A stretch of DNA of 55,577 nucleotides from Flavobacteriaceae bacterium UBA6231 (GCA_002441545.1 DJWL01000010.1:1-55577); one strand, 5' to 3'. Numbered from the stretch's first letter, positions 17,410-26,954 are shown. A program made the numbers and translations. The notes: generated from the letters alone by a model not told the origin.

Positions 17410-18126
17410 TTAGTTTTTATGAATAATAAATATTGTAGGTCTTTTATGAAGGTCTACAATATTTTTTTTCCAAACATTTACAGTTTGGGTCTTAATAAAT
17501 TCTGTTGATAAAGTAATATCACAAGCTACACAAATTAAGGTATTTCCATCTAAAGTGTTGCACATTTCCTCTAGCATTTTATTGTTTCTGTAAGGAGTTT
17601 CAATAAAAATTTGAGATTGATTATGTTCTGATGAAATTCTTTCTAAGCGCTTAATTTCTTTTTTTCTCTCATCTTTATCAATTGGTAAGTAGCCATTAAA
17701 AGCAAAACTTTGCCCATTCATACCAGAACTCATTAGAGCCATTAAAATAGATGAAGGGCCAACTAAAGGTACTACTTTGATGTTTTTTTGATGCGCAATT
17801 TTAACAATGTCAGCACCAGGATCAGCAACTCCAGGGCAACCAGCTTCAGATAATAGACCAATATTAGTGCCTTTAATGCAAGGTTCTAAATATTCAGGTA
17901 ATAAACTTTTGTCAGTAAATTTATTAAGTGGAAAAAGTTTTAAAGTTGCTTGTACTTTTTTAGGATTAATTTTTTTTATAAAATGTCTAGCTGTTTTTTC
18001 ATTTTCAACAATATAAACATCAGTTTCTTCTATAATTTTTTTTACTGAAATTGGAAGAACTTCCAAAGGCTCGTTATCACCTAAAGTGGTTGGTATAAGA
18101 TAAAGTTTCCCTTTTTCAATAATCAT
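17410..18126 (-). CDS. SAM-dependent methyltransferase, short RsmI-like
   Basis: A 238-residue member of the tetrapyrrole methylase-like fold that includes RsmI (16S rRNA C1402 2'-O-methyltransferase). It has GLLSEAGCPGVADPGADIV, VVPLVGPSSILMALMSSGMNG, and FIETPYRNNKML, the RsmI signature blocks. It lacks the C-terminal domain of full RsmI (about 280 aa) and begins YLIPTTLGD rather than LYLVPTPIGN. Many Bacteroidota carry such a short paralogue, so I leave the symbol blank. rRNA is the likely substrate but not proven. Last gene of the dnaA cluster. Confidence 0.8.
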   Translation of the reverse strand: MIIEKGKLYLIPTTLGDNEPLEVLPISVKKIIEETDVYIVENEKTARHFIKKINPKKVQATLKLFPLNKFTDKSLLPEYLEPCIKGTNIGLLSEAGCPGVADPGADIVKIAHQKNIKVVPLVGPSSILMALMSSGMNGQSFAFNGYLPIDKDERKKEIKRLERISSEHNQSQIFIETPYRNNKMLEEMCNTLDGNTLICVACDITLSTEFIKTQTVNVWKKNIVDLHKRPTIFIIHKN

Positions 18127-18188
18127 AAGATGCGTTTGTTTTAAGAATTTAGAGTTTAAAAGTACTAAATATTTAGCAGAAGAATATT

Positions 18189-18641
18189 TTAAACCAATGA
18201 ATCAGCAATAATAGTACACGCCTCATCTAACATTTTATATACATTTTCAAAACCTTGTTCGCCACCATAATAAGGGTCTGGAACATCATAGTTTTGATTC
18301 GGATAAACCTCATTTAAAATAAATTTCACTTTATTTTCATCATTTTCGTTTCTAGCTAACGAAATAACGTTTCCATAATTTGATTCATCCATCACATATA
18401 TGTAATCAAAAGCATCAAAATCTTTAACACTAAATTGTCTTCCTTTTAAATTCGAAATATCAATCCCATACTTTTTGCCAACAGCTATGGATCTTCTGTC
18501 TGGTTGACTACCTACATGATAATTGGCTGTTCCAGCTGAGTCTACTATGAATTTATTGTCGGGTAATTTAGATTTTAGAATGCCTTCAGCCAAAGGAGAA
18601 CGACAAATATTCCCAAGGCAAACCATTAAAATTTTAATCAT
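18189..18641 (-). CDS. Low-molecular-weight protein-tyrosine phosphatase
   Basis: A 150-residue cytoplasmic phosphatase. The phosphate loop CLGNICRS gives C8-X5-R14 with the nucleophile C8, and VPDPYYGG near the C-terminus supplies the general acid D122. Length and motif order match the family. Physiological substrates are unknown. It lies 12 bp after dnaA and 62 bp before the RsmI-like gene, an order common in flavobacteria. Confidence 0.93.
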   Translation of the reverse strand: MIKILMVCLGNICRSPLAEGILKSKLPDNKFIVDSAGTANYHVGSQPDRRSIAVGKKYGIDISNLKGRQFSVKDFDAFDYIYVMDESNYGNVISLARNENDENKVKFILNEVYPNQNYDVPDPYYGGEQGFENVYKMLDEACTIIADSLV

Positions 18642-18653
18642 TACAAAAGGAAT

Positions 18654-20081
18654 TTAAACAGATAGTTTTTTGCTTATATCTTCAACATACTTTCTGAATT
18701 GTTTGTCTGTTGAAGTTAAGTTGTCTACTGTTTTACAAGCGTGAAGTACGGTTGCATGATCTCTTTTTCCTATTTGAGAACCAATACTAGCTAATGATGC
18801 TTTTGTGAATTTTTTAGCAAAAAACATGGCCAATTGTCTTGCTTGAACAATATGACGTTTTCTGGTTTTAGATTGTAACGTGTCAATATCCATTTGGAAA
18901 TAATCTGAAACCACTTTTTGTATGTAGTCAATAGAAACTTCTCGCTTCGTGTTCTTTACAAACTTTTCAACTATTTGTCTGGCGAGGTCAAGTGTAATTT
19001 CTTTTTTATTGAACGATGACTGTGCAATTAATGAAATGATGGCACCTTCAAGTTCTCTAACATTACTTTTAATGTTTTTTGCAACAAATTCAATAATATC
19101 ATCAGGCATTTCTACGCCATCACGATATAATTTGTTTTTCAATATGGACACTCTGGTTTCAAAATCTGGGTTTTGCAATTCAGCAGAAAGCCCCCATTTA
19201 AAACGAGATAATAAACGTTGTTCTATATCTTGCATATCAACAGGTGCTTTATCACTTGTTAAAATAACTTGCTTACCGTTTTGATGTAAGTGGTTAAAAA
19301 TATGGAAGAATACATCTTGTGTTCCAGATTTACCTGAAAGAAATTGTACGTCATCAATGATTAATACATCTATTATTTGATAAAAATGAATAAAATCATT
19401 TCTGTTATTTTTCTTTACAGAGTCAATATATTGTTGTGTGAACTTCTCAGCAGAAATGTATAAAACAGTTTTTTCTGGATATTTATCTTTAATATCAACA
19501 CCAATAGCATGAGCCAAATGAGTTTTTCCAAGACCAACACCTCCAAAAATCAATAATGGATTAAATGATGTTCCACCTGGTTTTGAAGCCACTGCTAAAC
19601 CAGCACTTCTGGCTAAACGGTTAGAATCTCCTTCTAAGAAATTTTCAAAACTATAATTTGGATTTAGTTGCGATTCAATTTTTACATTACGAATACCTGG
19701 AATAACAAAAGGATTTCTTAATTCAGGATTTTTGTTATTTAAAGGTATATCTACTTCTTGAGATTTAACCGCGGTTCTGTTAGAACTTGGTATCTTTTCT
19801 GTAAATGGTTGTTTATTGCCATACGTGTTTTCCATTTTAATGATGTAAACAAGTTTAGCCTTTTCGCCTAACTCTTTTGTTAATGATACCTTTAGAATTT
19901 TCACATAGTGCTCTTCAAGCCATTCATAAAAGAATTTACTTGGTACTTGAATGCTTAATGCGTTATCTGCAAGCTTAACTGCTGTAATTGGTTCAAACCA
20001 AGTTTTATATGCTTGCGGTTGTATATTATCCTTTATAAATTCAAGACAATTATTCCATACCGATTGCGCAGTTATACTCAT
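18654..20081 (-). CDS. dnaA: Chromosomal replication initiator protein DnaA
   Basis: Binds DnaA boxes at oriC and opens the duplex. The 475 residues show all four domains: domain I (1-85, with AYKTWFEPI), a linker (86-145), the AAA+ domain with Walker A GGVGLGKTH (180-188), Walker B VLIIDDVQFL (about 239-248) and sensor region LLSRFKWGL, and the DNA-binding domain with RDHATVLHACKT. The start ATG gives the usual MSITAQSVWNNC. A 193-bp gap to the divergent thioesterase lacks convincing DnaA boxes, so oriC cannot be placed here. Confidence 0.98.
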   Translation of the reverse strand: MSITAQSVWNNCLEFIKDNIQPQAYKTWFEPITAVKLADNALSIQVPSKFFYEWLEEHYVKILKVSLTKELGEKAKLVYIIKMENTYGNKQPFTEKIPSSNRTAVKSQEVDIPLNNKNPELRNPFVIPGIRNVKIESQLNPNYSFENFLEGDSNRLARSAGLAVASKPGGTSFNPLLIFGGVGLGKTHLAHAIGVDIKDKYPEKTVLYISAEKFTQQYIDSVKKNNRNDFIHFYQIIDVLIIDDVQFLSGKSGTQDVFFHIFNHLHQNGKQVILTSDKAPVDMQDIEQRLLSRFKWGLSAELQNPDFETRVSILKNKLYRDGVEMPDDIIEFVAKNIKSNVRELEGAIISLIAQSSFNKKEITLDLARQIVEKFVKNTKREVSIDYIQKVVSDYFQMDIDTLQSKTRKRHIVQARQLAMFFAKKFTKASLASIGSQIGKRDHATVLHACKTVDNLTSTDKQFRKYVEDISKKLSV

Positions 20082-20274
20082 TAATTTTGTTTTATGGTTT
20101 GTTAGTTAGTTGTTAAACAGAGAAGTAAATTCTCAATCCCTTTAGTGTGACAAATATGTGAACAAAATTCTTAAAAAAAAAATCATTTGCTATTGAATAT
20201 TAAGAAAAAAATCCTCATGTTTATCAACTAGCCGAAAGTACAAATTTTTTTTTAAAATACTTATATATTATTTG

Positions 20275-20685
20275 ATGAAAAGCCAATTAAAATTTGATGA
20301 AATACAAATTAGAGTTCGTTATGGTGAAACTGATCAAATGGGGGTCGTTCATCATGGAAATTACGCATTATATCTAGAGATGGGGCGTATTGAATGGTTG
20401 AGAAAATTGGGAATTTCTTATAAAAAAATGGAAGATAGCGGCATTAAGCTTCCTGTGGTTTCAATGATGTTAAGCTTTAAAAAACCAGCATATTATGACG
20501 ATGTAATTAATGTGAAAACTCAACTAAAAAAGAGACCTACAGCTAAGATAGAATTTGAATATGAAATCACTGATGAAGTAGGAAAAATCATTGCAACTGC
20601 AAGTGTTATTTTAGCATTTGTTGATATGAAAACAAATAGACCAGTTAGAGCGCCTCAATATATTTTAGACGTTATAGAGAATTAA
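20275..20685 (+). CDS. Acyl-CoA thioesterase, YbgC/FadM hotdog family
   Basis: A 136-residue hotdog-fold protein with the 4-hydroxybenzoyl-CoA thioesterase signature: RYGETDQMGVVHHGNYALYL, where the D and H of D-x-M-G-V-V-H-H-G-N-Y are the catalytic region. Hydrolyses acyl-CoA thioesters; chain length preference unknown. ATG 20275 is used, ignoring a TTG one codon earlier. It is divergent from dnaA and converges on yigZ with a single base between stops. Confidence 0.88.
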   Translation: MKSQLKFDEIQIRVRYGETDQMGVVHHGNYALYLEMGRIEWLRKLGISYKKMEDSGIKLPVVSMMLSFKKPAYYDDVINVKTQLKKRPTAKIEFEYEITDEVGKIIATASVILAFVDMKTNRPVRAPQYILDVIEN

Positions 20686-20686
20686 T

Positions 20687-21295
20687 TTAAATTATCCTAA
20701 TCGATACTTCGAAGACATTATTAAAAGCTTCAAAGATCAAATTTGAATCTTTTTTTCTTACAGAAATAGTTATCTGACAATTCAATTCTAATTTTTGATT
20801 TATAACCTCTAAGTTTTTTTCCTTTATAATTCGCATTACCTTATTCATGTTTTTGTAATCGAAAGTAATCAGGTAATCAATGTTAATGGTTTTTTCTACA
20901 ATAGAAGTATTCTCTAGAGCTAGTTGAGCAGAAGTTTTGTAGGCATTTATCAATCCACCAACGCCTAATTTAACACCTCCAAAGTATCTTACAACAACAA
21001 TTAAAATATTAGTGACTTCAAATGATTGTATTTGCCCGTAAATAGGCATGCCTGCAGTATTATTGGGTTCACCGTCGTCATTTGCTCTAAACGATATAGT
21101 GTCTGTTCCTATTTGATACGCATAACACCAGTGCCTTGCCGAATGATGCTTTTTTTTAAGGTCGATTAAATGATTTTTTACTTCGTCTTCATTTAATACA
21201 GGAAAGGCATATCCAAAAAACTTACTGTTTTTATCTTTAAATAAAATTTCTTTTGAAGGGGTTTCAATAGTTTTATATGTGTCTTTTTCAGTCAA
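20687..21295 (-). CDS. YigZ/IMPACT family protein
   Basis: A 202-residue protein with the UPF0029/IMPACT N-terminal domain (SKFFGYAFPV, HSARHWCYAYQIG, NDDGEPNNTAGMPI, VVVRYFGGVKLGVGGLI) and a ferredoxin-like C-terminal domain. The family is linked to translation regulation (yeast homologue Yih1 binds Gcn1); the bacterial role is unclear. The start is TTG at 21295: MTEKDTYKTIETP is the expected N-terminus and no ATG is near. Third gene of the ribD operon, 6 bp after the HAD gene. Confidence 0.88.
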   Translation of the reverse strand: MTEKDTYKTIETPSKEILFKDKNSKFFGYAFPVLNEDEVKNHLIDLKKKHHSARHWCYAYQIGTDTISFRANDDGEPNNTAGMPIYGQIQSFEVTNILIVVVRYFGGVKLGVGGLINAYKTSAQLALENTSIVEKTINIDYLITFDYKNMNKVMRIIKEKNLEVINQKLELNCQITISVRKKDSNLIFEAFNNVFEVSIRII

Positions 21296-21301
21296 TATTT
21301 T

Positions 21302-21913
21302 TTAGAATAATTCTTTTTTGGTTTTAAAAAGTGTGATTACATCTTCATTTTCTGGATTTATATGCCAAACACGGTAACCTAATTTTTTTGCAGAACTTAT
21401 ATTTTCTGAATTGTCATCTATAAATAATGTGTGTTTAGCTTCAAGGTTATTTTCTTTCAAAACAAATTCGAAAATGTCTGCATTGGGTTTTCTTAACATG
21501 ATTTCATGTGACAAATAAAATTTATCAAAACAGTTTTTAAAATCTTCGTAAAAAGCAATATTTTCTTTCACCCAATTTATGTGGATTTCGTTAGTGTTGC
21601 TTAAAAGTATGAGTTTATATTTTGAGGATTTTTTTAATTCTTTTAAAAAATCTAACCTGTTTTCAGGAAAATCTTTCAGCATATAATTCCAGTTATCAAT
21701 AAGTTTTTCTTCTGGAATGTTTGGAAAATTATCTGAGTAAAATTCCATAAATTCTTCCGAAGAAATTAATCCTTGCTCGTAAAGAGAATTAACAGCAATC
21801 ATTTCTTCAGGAAATTTTTTGAGTTTAAATAGTTTTAGAGCATTTTGTGTAGCTCCATCAATGTCAAGATTTAAGAAAATGTTTCCAAAATCAAAAACTA
21901 TACTTTTAATCAT
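21302..21913 (-). CDS. HAD family hydrolase, YihX-like
   Basis: A 203-residue HAD-IA phosphatase-like protein. Motif I reads VFDFGNIF with nucleophile D8 and G in place of the second aspartate, as in YihX-type members. Motif II is LLSNTNEIH, the conserved lysine is in LRKPNADIF, and motif IV is LFIDDNSENI. ATG 21913 gives MIKSIVFDFGN; a longer frame to 22084 overlaps ribD and has no family similarity. It overlaps ribD by 8 bp, so a phosphatase step in riboflavin synthesis is conceivable, but this is only inference from position. Confidence 0.88.
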   Translation of the reverse strand: MIKSIVFDFGNIFLNLDIDGATQNALKLFKLKKFPEEMIAVNSLYEQGLISSEEFMEFYSDNFPNIPEEKLIDNWNYMLKDFPENRLDFLKELKKSSKYKLILLSNTNEIHINWVKENIAFYEDFKNCFDKFYLSHEIMLRKPNADIFEFVLKENNLEAKHTLFIDDNSENISSAKKLGYRVWHINPENEDVITLFKTKKELF

Positions 21914-22910
21914 TTGTGTAAATTTTAAGAATGTCTTCTTTAATTTTTGTTTCAGAAACCAATTTTCCTGAAAAAGTTGGTGATTTAACGCCTTCATTAA
22001 AATAACAATTTCCGGTAAAAACTCTGGCTTCGTCCCATAAGTTTTCATTAATAAAGGTTTGTAATGTTTTAGATCCACCTTCAATAATAACAGATGTTAT
22101 CTCATGTTCAAATAAAACAGAACAAATTTGTTGTGCTATATTGTTAGAAAAGTCAATGTTATTTTTACCTATAATAATCGTTTTTGCATCATCGTTAAAA
22201 ACACTGTAGTTTTTTGATAATTTATAGTCTTTGTCAATAACAATTCGAATAGGATTTTCACCTTTCCAATCTCTAACTGTTAAACTAGGATTGTCTTGTA
22301 AAACGGTATTGTTTCCAACTAAAATTGCCAGTTCTTCGGCGCGCCATTTATGGACTAATTGTCTTGAAAATTCATTGGTAATCCAAACAGGTTTTTGTTC
22401 GTTTATGGTTTTTGGAGCCATAAAACCGTCAATAGTTTCAGCCCATTTTAAAATAATATAAGGGCGCTTTTTATTGTGAAATGTAAAAAAGCGTTTATGA
22501 TGATCTTTGCATTCTGTTTCTAAAACTCCAACAGTCACTTGGCAACCTGAATTTATTAGTTTTTCAATGCCTTTGCCTGCAACTTTTTCATTGTCATCAA
22601 TACATCCAATAACTATGTTTGGAATTTTATGGTAAATTATTAAATCACTGCAAGGTGGAGTCTTTCCGTAATGACTGCAAGGCTCTAGTGTGACGTATAA
22701 TGTAGCTTTTTTTAAAAGTGTTTTATCTTTAACAGAATTAATAGCATTAACTTCGGCATGTGAGCCACCATATTTGCTAGTAAATCCTTCTCCAATAATA
22801 GTGTTATTTAGCACAATTACACAGCCAACCATAGGATTAGGACGTGTTATTCCTAAGCCATTTTTAGCAATTTCTATACACCTTTTTATGTATTTTTCAT
22901 GTATATTCAC
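21906..22910 (-). CDS. ribD: Bifunctional riboflavin deaminase/reductase RibD
   Basis: Carries out the deaminase and reductase steps of riboflavin synthesis after GTP cyclohydrolase II. The 334-residue protein has an N-terminal cytidine-deaminase-like domain (1-145) with zinc ligands in HAEVNAI and PCSHYGKTPPC, and a C-terminal DHFR-like reductase (146-334) with RPYIILKWAETIDGFMA and SVIIEGGSKTLQ. The start is GTG at 22910 (MNIHEKYIKRC); the next methionine is inside the NPMVGC motif. A -7 element ends 4 nt before this GTG, so the mRNA is predicted to be leaderless. Confidence 0.95.
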   Translation of the reverse strand: MNIHEKYIKRCIEIAKNGLGITRPNPMVGCVIVLNNTIIGEGFTSKYGGSHAEVNAINSVKDKTLLKKATLYVTLEPCSHYGKTPPCSDLIIYHKIPNIVIGCIDDNEKVAGKGIEKLINSGCQVTVGVLETECKDHHKRFFTFHNKKRPYIILKWAETIDGFMAPKTINEQKPVWITNEFSRQLVHKWRAEELAILVGNNTVLQDNPSLTVRDWKGENPIRIVIDKDYKLSKNYSVFNDDAKTIIIGKNNIDFSNNIAQQICSVLFEHEITSVIIEGGSKTLQTFINENLWDEARVFTGNCYFNEGVKSPTFSGKLVSETKIKEDILKIYTND

Positions 22911-22914
22911 ATCG

Positions 22915-22922
22915 CAAAAATA
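22915..22922 (-). promoter_or_regulatory. -7 element TATTTTTG four nt before ribD
   Basis: Exact TAnnTTTG match on the minus strand; only CGAT separates it from the GTG start. A TTG occurs 22 nt upstream, inside the divergent GNAT gene. Predicts a transcript starting at or next to the start codon. Confidence 0.55.
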
Positions 22923-22932
22923 AGACTAAAAA

Positions 22933-23427
22933 ATGGGTAATAACAATATCATTATAAGAGAAATTCAACCTGCTGATAATGCTCAAATTGAGAGCGTTAT
23001 TAGAGCTTGTTTTCATGAATTTAAAATTCCGTTAGTAGGAACTGCTTATGAAGATGAGGAAACATCTAGAATGTTTGAGTCTTTTCAGAATGAAAACGAT
23101 GTTTATTTTGTAATAGAGTTAGATGGTGAAGTGCTTGGTGGCGGAGGCGTAAAACCTTTAAAAGATTTTGAAGCTGACGATGTTTGCGAAATTCAAAAAA
23201 TGTATTTTTCACCGAAAGTAAGAGGAAAAGGCTATGGTAAACTTTTGTTTGAAAAATGCATGCAAAGTGCCAAGGATTTAGGATATAAAAAATGTTATTT
23301 AGAATCGGCATCACAATTAAAAGCGGCTATACATGTCTATGAATCTTTTGGATTTAAACATTTAGATGGAGCTTTAGGAAATACAGGACATTTTTCTTGT
23401 GGTGTTTGGATGATTAAAGATTTATGA
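22933..23427 (+). CDS. GNAT family N-acetyltransferase
   Basis: A 164-residue single GNAT domain. The acetyl-CoA binding loop is in KVRGKGYGKLLFEKC (RxxGxG), and the IREIQPADNAQIESVIR start and HVYESFGFKHL end are typical of small-molecule acetyltransferases. Substrate unknown. It begins 22 bp from ribD on the opposite strand, and its ATGA-like end overlaps prmC by 4 bp, so it heads a prmC-LOG-ligA operon. Confidence 0.85.
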   Translation: MGNNNIIIREIQPADNAQIESVIRACFHEFKIPLVGTAYEDEETSRMFESFQNENDVYFVIELDGEVLGGGGVKPLKDFEADDVCEIQKMYFSPKVRGKGYGKLLFEKCMQSAKDLGYKKCYLESASQLKAAIHVYESFGFKHLDGALGNTGHFSCGVWMIKDL

Positions 23428-24293
23428 AATTAAGGGAGACTAAAGAGTTTTTTCAAAATGAGTTAAATGGGCTTTATGAAGCTGAAGAAATTAATAATTT
23501 CTTTAATATTCTTATTGAATTTTATTTGGGTTTAAATCGTCTGAATTTTGCATTAAATCCTGAACAAATTTTTTCAATAGAAGAATATCAGCCTATTCTT
23601 AATGGGTTAAAGGCTTTAAAAAAAAATATTCCTATTCAATATATAATAGGTGAAACTGAATTTTTTGGTTTGCCATTCAAAGTAAACGCAAGTGTATTAA
23701 TCCCAAGACCTGAAACCGAAGAGTTGGTTCAGTGGATTTTAAAGAATCAATCGAAAACTAAAAATAATCTCAGTATTTTAGATATAGGAACTGGTAGTGG
23801 TTGTATTGCCATTTCATTGGCTAATAATTTACCAAACGCTACGGTATATGCTTTAGATGTTAGCAAAGAAGCTCTTAAAACAGCAGCCCAAAATGCAGAA
23901 TTAAATCATGTAAATGTTGAATTTATTGAAGCTAGTATACTGAACTCAAAAACATGGAATTCATATTTTAAAAATTTAAAGTTCGATATCATAGTTTCAA
24001 ATCCACCTTACGTTCGTGAGTTGGAAAAAGAACAAATGAAAGCCAATGTTTTAGATAATGAACCTCATTTAGCGTTGTTTGTTGATGACGAAGATTCATT
24101 GAAATTTTATAAAGCCATTACACAATTTGCTGTTGATAATTTAAAGGATAAAGGGTGTTTATTTTTTGAAATCAATGAGTATCTTGGAAATTCAATGATT
24201 CAATTATTAAAAGATTATAATTTTAACGATGTTGTGTTAAAACAAGATATTTTTAAAAAAGACAGAATGATAAAAGGAACTAAAAAAGGATGA
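23424..24293 (+). CDS. prmC: Peptide chain release factor N5-glutamine methyltransferase
   Basis: Methylates the glutamine of the GGQ motif in release factors RF1/RF2, needed for efficient termination. The 289 residues hold an N-terminal helical domain (1-80), IPIQYIIGETEFFGLPF, motif I LDIGTGSGCIAISLA, and the catalytic NPPY in SNPPYVRE. Length matches the family. It overlaps both neighbours by 4 bp, implying coupled translation. Confidence 0.95.
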   Translation: MKLRETKEFFQNELNGLYEAEEINNFFNILIEFYLGLNRLNFALNPEQIFSIEEYQPILNGLKALKKNIPIQYIIGETEFFGLPFKVNASVLIPRPETEELVQWILKNQSKTKNNLSILDIGTGSGCIAISLANNLPNATVYALDVSKEALKTAAQNAELNHVNVEFIEASILNSKTWNSYFKNLKFDIIVSNPPYVRELEKEQMKANVLDNEPHLALFVDDEDSLKFYKAITQFAVDNLKDKGCLFFEINEYLGNSMIQLLKDYNFNDVVLKQDIFKKDRMIKGTKKG

Positions 24294-24871
24294 AATCAAT
24301 ATCTGTGTTTTGCGGTAGTAGCGAAGGAAATGATGATTATATTATTTCTCAAGCTTATAATTTAGGTGTTGAGTTTGCAAAAAAAGAAATTTCTTTAGTA
24401 TATGGCGCTGCAAAAATTGGTGTCATGGGGCAAGTAGCTAGAGGTGTCATGGATAATAATGGAAAAACTATTGGTGTGATACCTGAATTTTTAAAATTAA
24501 AGGAAGTTTATCATCCAAATCTCTCAGAGCTCATTGTAACAGAAAATATGCACCAAAGAAAAATAATAATGTATGACAAAAGTGATGGTTTTATTATTCT
24601 TCCTGGTGGATTTGGAACAATGGACGAGTTTTTTGAGATTACAACTTGGGGACAATTAGGATTGCATTCTAAACCTATTGGAATTTTAAATATTAATGGG
24701 TTTTATGATGATTTAATTGCCTTGGCTCATGCAATGGTTAAAAAAGGGTTTTTAAAACAAGCTAATTTTGACGCATTAGTCGTTGACACAACAATTAAAG
24801 GGTTGTTAGATAAAATGAATAACTATAAGGCATTATCAATTCCAAAGTGGTTAAATAAGGAACAAATTTAA
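24290..24871 (+). CDS. LOG-family Rossmann protein (TIGR00730)
   Basis: A 193-residue protein with the family signature PGGFGTMDEFFE and the N-terminal SISVFCGSSEGND. Members release adenine or cytokinin bases from nucleoside 5'-monophosphates (phosphoribohydrolase), a purine salvage or detoxification activity; bacterial roles remain unclear. It lies between prmC (4-bp overlap) and ligA (2-bp gap). Confidence 0.88.
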   Translation: MKSISVFCGSSEGNDDYIISQAYNLGVEFAKKEISLVYGAAKIGVMGQVARGVMDNNGKTIGVIPEFLKLKEVYHPNLSELIVTENMHQRKIIMYDKSDGFIILPGGFGTMDEFFEITTWGQLGLHSKPIGILNINGFYDDLIALAHAMVKKGFLKQANFDALVVDTTIKGLLDKMNNYKALSIPKWLNKEQI

Positions 24872-24873
24872 TA

Positions 24874-26862
24874 ATGAGTATAAAACAGCAAATTGATCAG
24901 CTTAGAAATGAATTAAACGAACATAACTATAATTATTATGTTCTTGATACTCCAACTATTTCTGATTTTGAATTCGATATAAAACTTAAGGAACTTCAGG
25001 ATTTGGAGGCAAAACATCCTGAATTTTTTGATATTAATTCACCAACGCAACGAGTTGGTGGAGAAATAACCAAGAATTTTGAAACCATTCCTCATGAATA
25101 CCGCATGTATTCTTTAGAAAATTCTTATTCAATAGAAGATTTAAAAGATTGGGAAATTAGAACTAAAAAGTTAATTGATGATGATATTCAATATACCTGT
25201 GAACTTAAATATGATGGTGCATCTATTAGTTTAACGTATGAAAATGGAATTTTAGTTAGAGCATTAACTCGAGGAGATGGTTTTCAAGGTGACAATGTAA
25301 CAGCTAATATAAAAACAATAAAGTCGGTTCCTTTAAAATTGAAAGGAGATTTCCCTCCAAAATTTGATATTCGTGGGGAAATTGTTTTGCCGTTTGATGG
25401 TTTCAATAAAATGAATGAAGAGCGTATTGAGATAGGAGAGGAGCCTTACAGAAATCCTAGAAATACAGCTTCAGGAAGTTTAAAGTTACAAGATAGTGCA
25501 GAAGTAGCAAAGCGTCCTTTGGAGTGCTTATTGTATAATTTAACAGGAGCAAATCTTGGTGTAAAAACACAATTTGAAAGCTTAGAAAAAGCAAGAGAAT
25601 GGGGTTTTAAAGTGCCAAAAGCAGACAAACTTGTAAATTCATTAGATGAGGTTTTTGATTTTATTAATTATTGGGATATTCATCGTCATGATTTACCTTT
25701 TGAAACAGATGGTGTTGTTATTAAAGTAAATAGCTTTCAACAACAAGAAGAATTAGGTTATACAGCAAAATCACCTCGTTGGGCAATAGCTTATAAGTTT
25801 AAAGCTGAACAGGTTTCAACCAAATTAAATAGTATTTCATACCAAGTTGGTAGAACAGGTGCTATTACACCAGTTGCTAATTTAGAGCCTGTTGAATTGG
25901 CTGGTACCATTGTAAAAAGAGCTTCTTTACATAATGCAGATCAAATTGAAAAACTCGATATAAGAGTAGGCGATGAGGTGTTTGTTGAAAAAGGAGGTGA
26001 AATTATTCCTAAAATTATTGCAGTCGATTTAAATAAGCGATTACAGGAATCAAAACCTACAGAGTATATAACTCATTGTCCCGAATGTCATACAGAACTG
26101 GTAAGAGAAGAAGGAGAAGCGCAACACTATTGCCCTAATTATAATGGATGTAAACCACAAATTATTGGTCGAATTCAGCATTTTATTTCTCGAAAAGCAA
26201 TGGATATTGAAGGACTTGGTGGAGAAACTGTGACTCTTTTGGTTAATGCGGGTCTTATTAATAATTATTCTGATTTATATGAATTAACTAAAGAGCAAAT
26301 TATTCCTTTGGAGAGAATGGCAGAAAAGAGTGCAGATAATTTAATTGAAGGGATTAAGAAATCTGTTAATATTCCTTTTGAACGTGTTTTGTATGCTTTA
26401 GGAATTCGTTATGTAGGTGAAACTGTTGCAAAAAAACTTTCTAAACATTATAAAAACATCAATGCTTTAGCAAATGCTTCTCAGGACGATTTAATTAATG
26501 TTGATGAAATAGGAGTTAAAATTGCTGAGAGTGTTCAAGAGTTTTTTAAATCGGAAAAAAACGTTTTAATTATTGAGAGACTTAAACAATTTGGGCTGCA
26601 ATTAGAAATTTCGGCAGATCAATTAAAAGAGCAAACAGATAAACTAAAAGGGTTAAGTATAGTTGTATCTGGGGTTTTTGAAACATTGTCAAGAGATGAA
26701 CTTAAAAAACTAATTGAAGATAATGGTGGCAAGGTGAGTAGTTCAATATCTTCAAAAACAAGTTTTATTATTGCTGGCGATAATATGGGACCAAGTAAGA
26801 GACAGAAGGCAGAGAAGTTAAATATTCTGATTATTTCGGAAAAAGAATTCTTACAAAAATAG
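24874..26862 (+). CDS. ligA: NAD-dependent DNA ligase
   Basis: Seals nicks in replication and repair using NAD+. The 662 residues show the Ia domain (YYVLDTPTISDFEFD), nucleotidyl transferase with KYDG (adenylated K112), an OB-fold, a Cys4 zinc finger (about 405-435, CPECH..CPN..GC), helix-hairpin-helix repeats (about 450-580) and a C-terminal BRCT domain (about 588-662) with GLSIVVSGVFETLSRDELK. All domains are intact; length is normal for LigA. Confidence 0.97.
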   Translation: MSIKQQIDQLRNELNEHNYNYYVLDTPTISDFEFDIKLKELQDLEAKHPEFFDINSPTQRVGGEITKNFETIPHEYRMYSLENSYSIEDLKDWEIRTKKLIDDDIQYTCELKYDGASISLTYENGILVRALTRGDGFQGDNVTANIKTIKSVPLKLKGDFPPKFDIRGEIVLPFDGFNKMNEERIEIGEEPYRNPRNTASGSLKLQDSAEVAKRPLECLLYNLTGANLGVKTQFESLEKAREWGFKVPKADKLVNSLDEVFDFINYWDIHRHDLPFETDGVVIKVNSFQQQEELGYTAKSPRWAIAYKFKAEQVSTKLNSISYQVGRTGAITPVANLEPVELAGTIVKRASLHNADQIEKLDIRVGDEVFVEKGGEIIPKIIAVDLNKRLQESKPTEYITHCPECHTELVREEGEAQHYCPNYNGCKPQIIGRIQHFISRKAMDIEGLGGETVTLLVNAGLINNYSDLYELTKEQIIPLERMAEKSADNLIEGIKKSVNIPFERVLYALGIRYVGETVAKKLSKHYKNINALANASQDDLINVDEIGVKIAESVQEFFKSEKNVLIIERLKQFGLQLEISADQLKEQTDKLKGLSIVVSGVFETLSRDELKKLIEDNGGKVSSSISSKTSFIIAGDNMGPSKRQKAEKLNILIISEKEFLQK

Positions 26863-26879
26863 AATAGTGTTAAAAAAAC

Positions 26880-26904
26880 ATCGATAAAAAGTATTTTTTT
26901 GTCG
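26880..26904 (+). promoter_or_regulatory. Two-box element: ATCGATAAAA and GTCGTTTA, 21 bp apart
   Basis: ATCGATAAAA (26880-26889) is followed by a diverged box with TCG at 26902-26904. The two TCG cores are exactly 21 bp apart, two helical turns. The second box sits where the -33 element would be. The same 10-mer in the same layout precedes the paralogous gene at 28228. Confidence 0.45.
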
Positions 26905-26930
26905 TTTATTTGTATTTTTTTATATATTTG
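26898..26930 (+). promoter_or_regulatory. Promoter TTTG-N21-TATATTTG
   Basis: Exact -7 TATATTTG (26923-26930); a TTTG at 26898-26901 lies 21 nt upstream. Predicted start 20 or so nt before the ATG at 26955. Confidence 0.6.
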
Positions 26931-26954
26931 TGCTTTAACTATAAAATTATAGTC

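Noticed and set aside
20082..20274. oriC with DnaA boxes next to dnaA
   Set aside because: Only degenerate nonamers with two or more mismatches to TTATCCACA were found, and no cluster; base skew could not be computed.
21914..22084. HAD protein extended by 57 residues
   Set aside because: The extension lies inside ribD in another frame; HAD motif I begins right after ATG 21913.
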